From Carposina sasakii (Eukaryota; Arthropoda; Insecta; Lepidoptera; Carposinidae), in contig CP053156.1 of assembly GCA_014607495.2 (NCBI GenBank), positions 12,772,001 through 12,836,000 of the forward strand: 64,000 bases of DNA. The letters run 5' to 3'. Positions 40,070-52,500 of the stretch are shown here, piece after piece. Made by a program: the position numbers and the translations under genes. The notes beneath the pieces were generated by a model. That model was given only the letters and a program-made list of their open reading frames with translations, was not told the DNA's origin and did no database searches. Positions within the stretch are counted from its first letter, which is position 1; each line of letters opens with the position of its first letter.

Positions 40070-41957
40070 GAACCGAATGTATTATTAGGATTAAAAATTA
40101 TTTTGTTTTACAGAATCTATGCCACAACACACTTCCAGCCTTATAATGCCAGACAAGCATTCCCTTGTTGGGATGAGCCTCTCTTCAAGTCTGTGTTTAA
40201 AATCCACCTCAGTAGACCTTCATCTTACAATAGCACGTTCTCTAATACTGGAATAGAAACTTCAGTTCCGTAAGTTAAATTCTTTTAAATTTATAACACT
40301 ACTGTCTGATGTTATTCGATGAAGATCTCTTTAACTATTCACTAATCCAACATAAAGTAATCTCAAATAATTTGCTCAATGATATCCCCTTGATCGGCAG
40401 TCAAGCTTACTATAATAAAAAATGTCACTCAATCGATATATTTTGTATGCAAATAAAAAAATTGTCGTAGCTGACTCATGTATTATTTTCTTTCAGAGCT
40501 GGAGTTAATAGAGTTCAAGACAATTTCTACGAAACTCCCAAAATGTCTTCTTACCTAGTCACATTTCTTGTGAGTGAATCTTTTGCTGTGATCGCTGAAA
40601 ACAGGACATTTACTCCACCAATCAGAATTATCGGTCGCTCGAATACGGCAGGACTTGGAGCCCACGCTTTGGAACTGACAGTGAAGATGACTGAGTACTT
40701 TGATGAGTACTTCAATATTCCGTACTCGACCCTTCATGAGAACTTGTACAATGATCACATTTCATCCCCGGATTGGGCTTCGGCAGGCACTGAGAATTGG
40801 GGCATGGTTAGTTACAGGTAAGAAAGTTACCTGTTCAATATGATACTTAAAACATTTAAGTATCATATTTCTTTGGAAGAGAGCATTTCGTCTTACTGTA
40901 GGGACATATCAAAATTATAAATTTTTCTATTGCAGAGAGCTGTACCTCATCATAGATCCCCATGAGACGATCATGTCAATAGAACACTACGCCACCACGC
41001 TAGTAGCACACGAGCTGGCTCACAAGTGGTTCGGGAACCTCATCACCTGCTTCTGGTGGAGTAATACTTGGATCAATGAGGGTTTCGCCAGCTACTTCGG
41101 TTACATTGCTGGTAACGAGGTATTAGTATAAATCAACTACATAAAATAAGGTTTGACATATTTTCGATAATTTATGCTGTACATCAAAATTCCAGATGTT
41201 CCCACAATATGAGTTACACGAACATTTTAATGGAAGATATCTTCAAGCTTCATTGGCCTTCGATTCTGGAGTAGGTACTGTTCCGATGAACCATGACGTT
41301 AATACTCCAGCGCAGGTCACAGGTCATTTCGGTACTATCAGCTATTCAAAGGGAGCTGCATTTTTAAGGATGACTGCTGATATGATCACTTTAGAAACCT
41401 TCCGAAAGGCTTGCCAGTATTTCTTGACAGATAAGTAAGTAAAACTATGAAATTTAATGAATGATAAATGGAAGTGTTAGTGATATACGTGGATTCAATT
41501 ACTACATCCATCCATCATATCAAGGATTGAAATTGTTAGGCCTCTTGTCCATGCCACGTTTTGATAACCGTACGGCGTTCTAAGCATTCAAGTTGAAAGG
41601 TAAATTGAGGCAAACTCGTTTTCAGTGAATTCGAGCCGACAGATCAATACGATCTTTATAATGCATTTGAAAGAGCTATCGAAGAGGATGGGTCTTTGGA
41701 CCAGTACCAACACTTCAACTTCACTGATTATTATCGTATATGGGTTAATGATCCAGGATACCCTGTCTTGAATGTCGATATTAACTACAATAATGGTGAA
41801 ATGGCCCTACAACAGGTAAGTTAAGAGGTTTTCGTTTTTAATACTTCCTATTAAAACTTTGACGATGCTACTAATAAACAGCGCGTAAAGTTATATCCTC
41901 GTCAAATAGAACTTTTGACAGGAAACTATATGAAATATTCGACAAGAATTATGCCTA

Positions 41958-42342
41958 TACAGGGTGATTTTTGGTCGTCAACGTTTCCGAAAACTACGGA
42001 ATCTCCTCATCATCACGATCATTTTTCTCCATGGAAGCATACCTGGGAAGTGTCTGGTTTCCAAAATATTAGGGTCCAAAGTTGAGTAAATAGACTGCGT
42101 TTTTCTGCATAAATGCACATAGACGCGCGTAGCAAGATTTTTTCACGAGAAATAATTAATATCTGTCTATAAAAAAACTAACATAAACACTAGACACTAT
42201 AAATTTCGCCAGATCAAGTAATTAAAAAAAATTTTTGAAAAAAAAAAATTTTTTTTCCCTGCATTTTTTTTGGCATAAACTTACTTTATTTGATGTATAG
42301 AGTACGTACCCTTCGTTAAAGGTGGCCACAAACACCCTGCAT
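41958..42342. repeat. TA-flanked 385-bp MITE in APN-B copy 1 intron 7
   Basis: It starts TACAGGGTGATTTTTGGTCG and ends GGCCACAAACACCCTGC. Near-identical copies lie at 44405-44785 and, inverted, at 53037-53420. Confidence 0.8.
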
Positions 42343-42459
42343 AATGCATAATTCTGGCGCTGATGCGGGGTTTCACTATAATAAATCAGCTGCATTTCCT
42401 TCCGTGCATATCGTAAGAGTCAACTAAGGAAGTCGGGAATTCAAGAAATTAACTAGCAA

Positions 42460-42930
42460 CTCGTCAGTGATCTTTATAATAATAATAGGGTATATCATAT
42501 TGTGCGGTCGGCGATGGTATCCGTCATGTGTATCCCACACCATATTAAAAGTTCTCTAAAAAGGGCCTCTACATCTTGGCCACGGCCCGATGCTCGCCTC
42601 TCAAAGGACCGGGACTCTGTAGTCCCGAGAATTTATACAGAGATACAATAATAATAATAAAGTTCATTTATTCAGACAATTAGAATCCAAAAAACATCAT
42701 AAATAAAATTAAATTAAAATCAAATTATACATAAATTACAATTACATTAAATTACATTACATTGCATTAAAATCATTAAATTATAATAGTAAATTTGGGG
42801 TACAGGAGCGTGCAGATGCAGCCAGTGTCTCATAAATGGACCGTCCATGCGATTTAACATTTAACATCTGTGAAAAACGTGCCACTGGAATCTCTTTTAT
42901 GATCCTGAAGTTCTGGAAACCTTATTTAAA
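42460..42930. repeat. Two short dispersed repeats in APN-B copy 1 intron 7
   Basis: Each has an (AAT)n-type run (near 42478-42490 and 42648-42660) and a GC-richer body (GGCCACGGCCCGATGCTCGC; ACAGGAGCGTGCAGATGCAG). They look like 5'-truncated non-LTR or SINE tails. The family is not identified. Confidence 0.45.
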
Positions 42931-43355
42931 AACCCAATCGTTTCTATAAGAAAAATATAATATCAACAATTTCATTAATTATTATTATCCCAGGAACGAT
43001 ATTTCCTGAGCGCCACAGCGACACCAACTGGTCACATCTACCCCATTCCTCTTACGTATTCTACGCAAAGTGATCCAAACTTCGAGAACGTCCGACCTGT
43101 TTATATCATGGACACAGACAGGATAGTACTGCAAAAAGACGAAGGGGAAGAATGGGTTATATTCAATAATTTACAACATGGTAAAGACGATCAAATTAAA
43201 TAGCTTATTAGCATATTCTTTTGTAACCAATTGGGTTGTAATGATTTTGTTAGCTAAATAATTGATCGATAAATGTATCGATGATCGACTATAGTATCGT
43301 TAATGTAACATTTCTTTTCTCTCTCTTGTTTATGTTCATAGCAATTATTTTTCAG

Positions 43356-43375
43356 GTCATTACTTGCCTTTTATA
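43356..43375. other. Tandem-duplication junction and orphan TATA box
   Basis: Exon 9 of APN-B begins at 43356 (GTCATT), and from 43362 the sequence is that of 5331 onward, with at most a couple of shared bases. The copied minus-strand TATA box (TATAAAAG, 43375-43368) now points into the truncated APN-B gene. The original initiator and ATG are not included. Confidence 0.9.
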
Positions 43376-43456
43376 CTAAACAAATGCAAACTGTTTAGTA
43401 GGTTTAGTAAAGATCAAATAAACTGTATCTTATCTCCTGCATGGGATTCTGAGTAA

Positions 43457-46400
43457 ATACAAATATTGAAAGATTTGAATAATTTCATAATTCTATGACT
43501 GGCCTCATTTGATATCAGCCAAAGATGCTAAAAAAATCCTCTTTTTATGAATTAAAATCAATATAGGACCGATTTTTTTCAATGGCCAGATAGCCTATCT
43601 GAATGATGAAGTTGATGCTGTCTCTACAGGGTGTAACAAAAAGTGTATGTTAAGCGAAAAGCTATGTGAGTAGCCCACTGCAGTGAACCTATCTATAAAA
43701 TTTGAGACTCGAAATCACATGTTTATTTTACAAGATTGTATGAAAATTCCTGAGATGTTTAAAAATTCTCCATACTATTGGGAAAAATAAACATGTGATT
43801 TTTAGTCTCAAATTTTCAGGTTCTCTACAGTAGGCTTTTCACATAGCTTTTTGCTTAACATACCCTTTTTGTTACACCCTGTAGAGACAGCATCAACTTC
43901 ATCCTTCAGATAGGCTATCTGGCCATTGAAAAAAATCGGTCCTATATTGATTTTAATTCATAAAAAGAGGAATAGGTATATTGGATAGTAGTGGGCTTTA
44001 GTTTTATTAAATTTTTTTATCTATCCTGCGTGCTGGTAAGATGAGCAGTATCTTTTTAGATAGTCGGAATTCTATAAACACATACTGGTCGCATATAAAA
44101 AAAACATAAAATGTATTAGATTTTTTCATTTGTTTGACTTGTCAATATGAAGCAACACATTTATTATTTGTAAGGTTTATAAACCGAGTAAATAAATAAT
44201 GTCTACTAATTGATGCAATGCTAAAGATAAAATTTGAAAATATTAAACTCAAGGCTGCTTGATAAAGGTGGTTATAATACCGAATACCGTGATAGAATAT
44301 AATAGTTAAATTATGTTTATTAATTTAAGTGTTCTAGAAATATCTTTATTACTTTACCAAAACACCATGACTTTTTCTTCAGTAGTAGTTGCTGGTAACT
44401 ATTATACAGGATGATTTTTGGTCGTCAACGTTCCCGAAAACTACGGAATCTCCTCATCATCACGATCATTTTTCTCCATGGGAGCATACCTGGGAAGTGT
44501 CTGGTTTCCAAAATATTAGGGTCCAAAGTTGAGTAAATAGACTGCGTTTTTCTGCATAAATGCACATAGACGTACGTAGCAGGATTTTTTCACGAAAAAT
44601 AATTAATATCTGTCTATAAAAAAACTAACATAAACACTAGACACTATAAATTTCGCACGATCAAGGAATTTAAAAAAAATTTTCAATTTTTTTTTTCCCA
44701 GCATTTTTTTTGGCATAAACTTACTTTATTTCATGTATAGAATACGTACCCTTCGTTAAAGGTGGCCACAAAAAAACATCCTGTATAATACTAGAGGATT
44801 ATGAATAAGCAAGAGTAGTTGATATTGTTAAAAAAGGGATCATGATCTTCCTGGCCTTGTCTCATTATTTATGGGGTCGGTGCAAAGTGGTTTCTTTAGA
44901 AACTCACATTGCAAAAGATTTGGCATTTGTTTTACGGCCGGCCTAACGTCAACCCTCCTCTGGTATAGCTACGAGTAAGTGTCAATTTTAGAAAATCATG
45001 AAATAAATTCATAGGTGCAGGCCCGTGACTGGCATCGAACCCATGCTTTCCAACTGAAAGGTGCACGTCTTAACCGTTGGGCTATTTGGGCTATCATCTG
45101 CAACAATCATTGTAAATAACATTGTTATTTTTTTAATAGGATCTTTCATGTCCCACCGCTGAACAAAAGCCTCCCCATTTAAGCCTACACTTCTCTCGTC
45201 AACTAGTTTCTGAAGCGATGTTGTTGTTTTTTTTTGATAGTGCATATTGAAATAATCAGCAGATTTTTTAATTTAAAATCCATATATTGTATGAAAATAA
45301 TACGCGAATTTGATCTTGAATTCTAGTATGGAAATTAGCGTTTGTGTGTAAAAAGATTTCCAATATTGACAAAATTTAGATCTGCTTTATAGTAGGTACT
45401 AGAAACGTAATAAATAAATATAGTTGAACATATATGTATATACTTTATGTTTCGGAATTTATTCGTTTCCTAATCCAGAATCAGCTATAAAGCTTAGGAA
45501 AAGAATAATAAGAGAAAAATTAACAGGATAACAAAATGAATAATTAATTGAACTAGTCTTTACGCTATCAGTCATCTCGCAGATTTTTAAACAATCATCA
45601 CAAATATTCCTTCATCTATCACCAAATTACACTCCGGTTTTATGCCGAAGCCAGAAGCGCATTTAGCGAGGTCAGAGTCCAAACCAGCAATGAATTCCTA
45701 GATGGCACCTTACGTACCTGAGAAACAGATAAGAAATGACGATAATGATTATTTGAATGAGTACTTGGCCACAAGCTAAAGGCTACGCACTACTTTTGAT
45801 GAGATGAAGTACACCCCGTGAAAGTTCAGGACGACTCTACTGTAATATTAGGAAATACTCAATACAAATATATAAATGAATTTTAGTGAATCATAGCAGA
45901 AGCAAAGAAATTAGTTTTTTTTTATTCCTATAAAAAAGTTACATAAATGGTTTAATAGTGCCATTAATCCTGTGGGTTTTCACTTGGCACTAATTTTACT
46001 TAATACTAACTTAAAATTTACTTACATATCTAGTCTATCTGTACGGTACAGATATATGCAGTATGTACCCTACCCAGATCATGCCATTCTATTTACAGCT
46101 TTGTTATTATTGTATCACCTTGTCTTTGACCGTCGGTGGTGAAGACCTGGAGCAATTTAAAACGCAAAGTTCAAAACAGAGGCGGATGGCGGAGATCTGT
46201 GGAGGCCCTTTGTCCCATCTAGAAGATACATGAACATAAGTAAGTCATAATGTATACCTGAAGATATTTACAGACATTACCTATAGATATAAAAATGAAC
46301 AATGATATTAGCCCGTTAAATTACCATCACTTGCAAATCTTTACCAAAGTCTATAATCATGAGTGTAAGCCTGGTGTGAAGTGGAAAAAAACTAATAACA

Positions 46401-46563
46401 ATAATAATGAATTTGTCAGCGTCTGTAAATGATTTCTTATTGTACTGTTGATAATGTATGCCACTAATCGAATATTCGGTAAAGATAAGTCGACGATTAG
46501 CGATAAATTGTATTTAATATTATATCTCTCTTTAGTCAGCCACTTGGTGTTGTAGGTGTCACC
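43457..46563. other. Intergenic region upstream of APN-A copy 2
   Basis: This is the copy of 5420-8032. It contains the nested MITEs (43566-43942), a 385-bp MITE (44405-44785) absent from unit 1, and the SINE (about 45010-45105). No gene is seen. Confidence 0.7.
44405..44785. repeat. TA-flanked MITE, unit 2 only
   Basis: Its ends TACAGGATGATTTTTGGTCG and ACATCCTGTA match the copy at 41958-42342 closely throughout. Unit 1 lacks it (near 6388), together with about 110 bp of following sequence. Confidence 0.8.
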
Positions 46564-49500
46564 ATGGGTAAGAAACTTAATCTTTGCTATATTATCATTT
46601 TTGCAAGCACAGATAAACTTTTGCCTTTTAACTTTTTCGCAACTTTGTGTTAGCATATATAGGTATAAATTTTTAAGGAGCTTCATTTCATTTATAGAAT
46701 GTTCCTTATTTTTAAATAGGTGTATTGCATAACACTAAGGTTAAGTTCAAATTTGTATTTAGTACTTACTTGTAAGTTATATTTGGTAATTTGACGTTGT
46801 TACAACTGTTAAAATTTTTGGATTATTTGGCTAAAGTGGGAAAGTGCAAATCATACTCCATTTCTCAAATATTTAGGTACTATACTATATTTTCATGTGC
46901 CTTCATCAGTCCTTTATCAATACTAATTTGAGACTTAATTGTTTATGAGTATTGTGCAATTTCCACGATTAGGATAGCGGGGTCAGAGGTAAATATTATG
47001 TTATGAACCGTCAATCAGTCGAATACGTATTGTAGGACAACCACAAACCTGACAATGGCCCTAATGCTGGTATCACATTGCCATAGATTTTGTTCGCAAG
47101 TTCTATGGAGCGTACAAAAGTTCGCGGTGACCCCACTCACTGTGGAGTAAGCACAAACCTCTCGATTACCGTTATTATTACATAATCAAATGTCATAAAT
47201 TAACCTTGCTGTTCATAGCATCATGGAGGAGCATACAAAAGTTTATGCTTACCCCCTTACACATGTGCGATTAACTTCAATATGAATAAATTACTTTTCA
47301 GGAGTTAAAACTGTGCTCCCACTATTCGCTCTCCTCATTGGAGCAGGTGTCTCATTGGCGCCTCTTGAGAGGTCGAACTTTGAGCTCGAGCCTTTTAACA
47401 CCAATGTGGACGAGCCAGCATACCGACTTTTAGACAACGTGCAGCCTTCATACGTGCAAGTCGACTTGGATGTCTACCTCAATGAATCCAGGTTCAATGG
47501 ACTAGTCCAAATAACTGTCAGCGTAAGTTTAATATTTATTATTAATTTTGTCATTCATCATTGTCATTAAATTTTATTAATTATTAGAATATTCAATAGT
47601 GACACCTTAGTCACAACTAAATATGACATATTAAAAAAGGGAAGTAATACTAACTATGAAATGTATAGGTATTAAAAAAAAATCTATTTCGAAAACTGAT
47701 TTCAATTTGTGAATAGATCAATTTTTTAGATATCTTTTCACACTTATGGAATCTTATCAGATATCATGAAATTAAAGATATAATTTAGTGATAATGTACG
47801 CTATCTAGCAGATTATTAAGTCCAATGGAGCGTGACAAATTTTATACCAAATGACGTCAGTTATAAAGTTAAGATTAGGTATTACTTTTAACCCAAGATA
47901 TTAAGATTAGGTAAATTATTATTATTATTATTACTAGCCCAATACAGATGTACTGTATATGTATTTTGGTATGTATTAGAATAATAAAAGCAGTAGACAG
48001 TATACAAGACATATCGAGACTGTGTCCGCGCTTACGGGTCGGTATGCATCGAATAAAAACTTTAGGGTAAGCATGAACTTTTTACGCGCCGTAACGCTAG
48101 CGCGCAAGCAAAATCTATGAGTTAGGTATGACAGTTGGACGATAGCATTACGGACTATCTATGTTAGGTTTGTGTTTGCTCCACTGTTCTCAGTATGGAT
48201 GCAATATTCCGTTCCATACATTTTATGCGTCAACGACTCACATACAAACAGTGTTTGACATTAACTACAGACTCTACAGAGAATCGCTTAAGGGCCGATT
48301 TTTCCAATATCAGATCGCATATCTGAAGGATAAAGATGATGCTGTCTTTTTCTATAACTTGATCAAGATAGAGGCAGCATCAACTTTATCTTTCAGTGAA
48401 ATAGGCTGACCGTTGGAAAAATTTGCACTAAGTCTAACATGAATAGTTTAAGAGCTAGATAAATTGTCAGACGACCTTATTATATCTTCGTCACCATCTT
48501 CAACAACAGCAGATAATAATTTATTTCTCGCTTGACACAGCATTTTTGGAAATAACTAAAAACCATTCATTTTGGTCCACAGGTAAACGAAGCGAACTTA
48601 GAACAAATCGTTCTTCACCAGAAAGTGGTGTCCATCAACACTGTAACCGTTTTGGACTCCAATAACCTTCAGGTGCCTCTTCAGTTCCCCGAACCGTTCA
48701 CCACCGATGATTACTATGAAATCGTTCACATCAACTTTGCTGACCCCATCGCTGTTGGAGAATACACCATTATTATCTCCTACAATGGTGTTATCAACGA
48801 AAATCCAGTTGACAGAGGTTTCTACAAGGGATACTATTACTTGAATGATGTAAAGCAGTAAGTTTTTTCTCACATCTGCTCTGTGACTTTGTCTTTAAGA
48901 TGCGTAAAAACTTTGTCAAATCGAGGTTTGTTTAGTTTACTCGTAGACGACCATTACACGGCTTTTATTGTATTATTTAAAAAACCACATCTAAAGTTTA
49001 AAAAAAACACTGTTTAAATAGGAAAACTGACAGAAAAAAAAGGTCCAGAATAACCGTCAAAATTAGACAATGCTAAGCTTTTCTATGGTAAGGTCAAAAA
49101 TATATCTATTTGATTATCCGCTTATATATATATTTTTTGAAGTTGTTCCGAATGCCAAGTCTGCATTTAGTCAGACGTAAAGCAATGCAAAATAGCTATT
49201 CTATTCAAATATTGGTATACAACCAAAATTTTTCGTTTTATCTTACAGTGAATACGCTACAACCCAGTTCCAGCCATACCACGCAAGGAAAGCTTTCCCT
49301 TGCTTTGATGAGCCTCAGTTCAAATCGGTCTTCGTAATATCTATCACCAGGGATAGCAGTTTGAGCCCTTCATACTCCAACATGGCTATCAACGCCAATT
49401 TGACTGAACAGTACGTAATCTACATTAGTTTAATGTATACACAGGATGTGAGTTACAGCTAGGCAAATAATTAATAATTTTATAAATACTGATATGCTGA

Positions 49501-52500
49501 CTTTTACCTACCTAAAATTGTATTGGGAAATAAATACCTAGGTATGATGCGGAAATCCTAGAAGATACAAATATTGACTTTACAAATAGAAGTAGGTGGA
49601 AAACAAATTTTTTATTTTATTTTTAAAGTAGATACATAATTGTACCAAAAATCTTACAGAGTTACTACTGGTCGCATCCGGGAAACTTTCCTACCAACGC
49701 CGATCATCTCCGCCTATCTGATCGCTTTCCACGTCAGCGACTTCGAAGAGACCACCGCCACTGGAACAGCTGAAAAGCCTTTTGGAATTGTATCTCGTCA
49801 AGGCGTTAGCAGCCAGCACGCTTATGCTGCCGAAATTGGATTGGCTATTACTGATGAGCTCAGCGAGTACCTTGACTTCGATTACTATACCCATGGACAG
49901 GGTCAGCCAATGAAGAATGACCACATCGCCCTCCCTGATTTTCCGTCAGGTGCTATGGAAAACTGGGGAATGGTCAACTATAGGTAAATGATCATTTAAC
50001 TAATTTAAGAAGAATAAAACTAATTATTAATTTATATTAATATCGTAATATCTGTTTTAGAGAGGCATTCCTTTTATATGATGAAAATAACACCAACCTA
50101 CCCAGCAAGATCTTCATCGCTACCATCATGGCCCACGAGCTCGCTCACAAATGGTTCGGCAACCTGGTAACCTGTTTCTGGTGGAGCAACTTGTGGCTCA
50201 ATGAATCTTACGCCAGTTTCTTCGAATACTTCGGTGCCCACTACGTAAGATTTTTTTTCACAATAACTTTAAAAATACTTAGCGTTTGTAAATATAGTGA
50301 TTAGAAATTAATTTAGATGGTTATTTAAAGTTGTATTAGCTCTAGTAACAAACTCAACCATTTTAACACGTTCAGCGTTAGTCAGGTTATGTCTGCTGTA
50401 AAGCTGACAAAGTCCCTTGTAATTTTTAGGCTGACCCAAGTCTCGAGCTGGACGAGCGATTCGTGGTTGACTACGTCCACAGTGCCCTAAGCTCTGACGC
50501 TGGAGCCGGAGCCAACCCCATGAACTGGACCGGCGTATCAAGCAACCCCACCATCTCTGCTCACTTCAGTGTCACAAGTTACGACAAAGGTGCTTCAGTT
50601 CTAAGAATGTTGGAGCATCTCGTTGGAGCTGAAATTTTCAGAAATGCTCTGAGAATTTACTTGCAAGAAAAGTAAGTACAGTTTGTAATTACATCTATTA
50701 CAATCGCTTGTATTTTATTCATAGTTTCATTATGAGCCTAATAGCACACAAAGCAAATTTGATAATGAGGTCTTTTGTGAAGAGTTCACACATTTTAACA
50801 TTTGGAAAACTTACTTATTATTGTATTAAAACATTTTCTTTTCAGTCAATATGGCCTTGGTACTCCAGTGGATATGTACAACGGCTTCAGACAAGCTGTC
50901 GCTACTGACTCTACCTTCGCCGCTACTTACCCTGGCATTGATATCGGAGAAGTGTTCGACAGTTGGGTACAGACCGCTGGCTCGCCCGTTCTAAATGTAG
51001 ATGTCAACACGAACACTGGTGTTGTTACCATTGAACAGGTAAACAAAAGTTTATAACTAGGCCTATTAACAGTCCCAACATCCATTGTTACTTTGATGAT
51101 GATGATAAGATAATAGAGTCTAACGCGAAACAAAATATCCTTAAAGTTAGAGCTTTTTTGATATGATTAAGTTACAGCTTGAGTAATAACAATCAAACTC
51201 TGTTCTTCCAGGCTCGTTTCCAACTCACTGGCACTCCACACACTAACCTTTGGCAAATCCCCATTACCTGGACCCGTGAGGGAGATATCGACTTCGAGGA
51301 CACTAAGCCATCGTTTGTCCTGACAGAGAGAAGCACCACCATTGAGATACCGGCTGGACATGACTGGGTCATATTCAACAAAGCTCAATCTGGTAATTTT
51401 ATTTTCTGATTAATTAAAGTTTCAGTTTCCATGCCTTCTTTACAGTACCAGTATGTTAAATGTTCCTTCAGAGCCGCTATATGACAGCACCGCTATCCTA
51501 TCAACGAATCAGCAGTTTTTCAGAGTAAGCTGTGCCTACAGCGCTATTGTTGCTACATGGTTTCGTGATTAGATATTTGCATAGTATTTGTGTATGACAT
51601 TTTTTTTGAAATATTTTCAAATGTGTTTCAGGTTTGTACCGTGTAAACTATGATGATCACAATTGGCAGCACATTGCTTCTTACCTCCGCGGAAGCAACA
51701 GGGAGAACATCCATAAACTAAACCGAGCTCAGGTATGCTGTTTGTATTATTTCTGGTTATCTATACATATAATAAAAATGTTACGGATCGCTGTCTGTAC
51801 ATGGAAGATATATGAGAAAAAATATTATAGGAGACCTTTATCAACGCAATAGGACCCAAAACGATGATTTTTTGAATTTTTGTCTGTTTGTCGGTTTGTC
51901 TGTGCGTTTGTGCACGCTAATCTCAGGAACGGCTGAACCGATTTCGATGCAGTTTTCAGGAATATATTGTGACAGGTCCCACTTAACATATAGGCTACTT
52001 TTTATCCCGGGAAAATGTTTTCATCTCGGATAATTTCGATATTTTGTTTTTTATGTAGTCCACGCGGACGGAGTTGCGGGCGTCCACTAGTATGAAATAA
52101 ATTTTTATATAAAAATACTTCAAGCGTACATCAAGCACTTCAAGTCTGAGTAATATGATTTTTCGATCCAGCTGACTTTTTTTTATTAATGCTCGTCACT
52201 ATACTCCTCCGAAACGGCTTGACTGAATTTTATGAAATTTGACATGCATATTCAGTAGGTCTAAAAGTCGGCTACTATCTATTTTTCATACGCTTTCCAC
52301 ATAATAATCGACATCCATGCGAGCGAAGCCGCGGGAAACAGCTAGTGTTTTATATTTTTTTCTTGTAGATTGTCAACGACGTACTATTCTTCATCCGCTC
52401 TGGCAGTATCACCATATCTCGTGCTTTTGACGTCCTTTCCTTCTTGGAATTTGAGACCGACTATTACGTGTGGGCTGGTGCCCTTGGACAGCTAGACTGG

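Larger units (their letters stand above)
5331..43361. repeat. Tandem segmental duplication, unit 1 (APN-A + APN-B)
   Basis: From 5331 onward the sequence matches 43362 onward almost base for base through introns, intergenic DNA and exons. The order is the same in both units: nested MITEs, SINE, APN-A, APN-A tail, MITE, foldback repeat, APN-B. Unit 1 is about 38.0 kb, or about 21 kb without the Polinton. Differences are mostly point changes and whole-element insertions, so the duplication is recent. Unit 1 carries a Polinton and a Helitron that unit 2 lacks. Confidence 0.95.
37704..43456 (+). pseudogene. Aminopeptidase N, APN-B copy 1, 3'-truncated by the duplication junction
   Basis: Exons: 37704-37961, 38953-39233, 40114-40269, 40497-40817, 40936-41119, 41196-41434, 41626-41815, 42994-43180 and a chimeric last exon 43356-43456. 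The signal peptide is MSFRIAIAISLLGLVLA. The zinc site [10 protein letters not shown] and NEGFASY are intact; the exopeptidase motif reads AGTENWG rather than GAMENWG. Exon 9 begins GHY as in paralogues, then runs into duplicated upstream DNA and stops at 43454-43456. A full read-through would give 638 aa (1917 nt in frame) without the ERAP1-like domain or GPI anchor, so any product would be soluble and probably unstable. Calling it a pseudogene is inference; it could still be expressed as a truncated form. Whether an upstream non-coding exon exists is not resolved. Confidence 0.9.
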
